Positions 12,967 to 13,034 of a stretch of DNA of 13,034 bases are shown piece by piece. The translations under genes and the position numbers were made by a program. The stretch lies in the NCBI GenBank assembly GCA_028274885.1, contig JAQCMX010000046.1, positions 1 to 13,034 on the forward strand, in the 5' to 3' direction. Source of the DNA: Haloarculaceae archaeon. Its GTDB lineage: Archaea > Halobacteriota > Halobacteria > Halobacteriales > Haloarculaceae. The notes under the pieces were generated by a model. It was not told the origin of the DNA and ran no database searches. It saw only the letters and a list, made by a program, of their open reading frames with translations. Within the stretch, counting starts at the first letter, position 1, and every line of letters starts with the position of its first letter.

Positions 12967-13034
12967 ATGAATGAAGTTCAACTGGAGGTCGCAAAAGCGT
13001 ACCCAAACGATTCGGGACGGGGGATCGCCCGCCT
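12967..13034 (+). CDS. cdc48: CDC48-family AAA+ ATPase, partial (N-terminus only)
   Basis: Only 22 codons and two bases are present before the right edge, but MNEVQLEVAKAYPNDSGRG followed by IAR is the highly conserved start of the CDC48/VAT N-terminal double-psi beta-barrel domain of haloarchaeal proteins. The full gene should encode a double-AAA hexameric ATPase that unfolds proteins for the proteasome and related tasks. Haloarchaea carry more than one cdc48 paralogue, so the copy cannot be named. A second ATG at 12971 is in another frame and does not give this protein. The gene is chromosomal core and marks the far side of the integration scar. Confidence 0.8.
   Translation, partial: MNEVQLEVAKAYPNDSGRGIAR

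Noticed and set aside
12073..13034. Search for a second copy of the tRNA 3' half (attR)
   Set aside because: No stretch matching the T arm and acceptor end of tRNA-Thr was seen downstream of 12072, so the other attachment site is either lost or outside the window.
1..13034. CRISPR arrays, restriction-modification, toxin-antitoxin or other defence genes
   Set aside because: No regularly spaced direct repeats with unique spacers and no recognisable defence proteins were found on either strand.

Overview
This window comes from the chromosome of a halophilic archaeon (class Halobacteria). The evidence is high GC, strongly acidic proteins rich in Asp and Glu, TATA-type promoters about 25-30 bases upstream of near-leaderless starts, and several haloarchaeal hallmark families: a multi-PAS histidine kinase with an HDVRN H-box, an HGPRTase-like salvage enzyme, a haloarchaeal tyrosine recombinase, a CDC48 ATPase and a DUF7114-like protein. 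No genus can be assigned from the sequence alone.

Left part (1-3500). A three-PAS histidine kinase runs off the left edge on the minus strand. Beside it lies a minus-strand pair of small uncharacterised genes whose reading frames overlap by four bases. A short stretch with two stem-loops follows, one of which resembles an IS200/IS605-type right end. Next comes a minus-strand M20-family N-carbamoyl-L-amino acid hydrolase / allantoate amidohydrolase with a clear upstream TATA box.

Middle part (3500-8900). A receiver-only response regulator of visibly lower GC is followed by an N-acyl-D-amino-acid deacylase, an HGPRTase-like phosphoribosyltransferase and an LLM-class (F420-type) oxidoreductase, all on the plus strand. 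A threonine synthase converges on them from the right. The carbamoylase, D-aminoacylase and phosphoribosyltransferase together hint at scavenging of N-blocked amino acids, ureides or purine-derived nitrogen. The separate promoters mean this is a neighbourhood rather than a proven operon.

Right part (8900-13034). A universal stress protein and an NAD synthetase lie on the plus strand. The NAD synthetase frame overlaps the 3' end of a convergent crotonase-family gene on the minus strand. A DUF7114-like gene with an in-frame run of nine T, and then a complete tRNA-Thr(GGT), follow on the plus strand.

Directly downstream of the tRNA is a decayed tyrosine integrase. Its N-terminal domain is intact, but it has an internal deletion with a frameshift and no catalytic domain. 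The window ends in the first 22 codons of a CDC48-family AAA ATPase. The tRNA-integrase junction is best read as the scar of an integrated element that has been lost or degraded. No CRISPR array, intact transposase, or clearly new defence or metabolic system is visible. The most interesting items are the integrase scar, the variant metal site of the deacylase, the possible IS605-type remnant and the nitrogen-scavenging neighbourhood.
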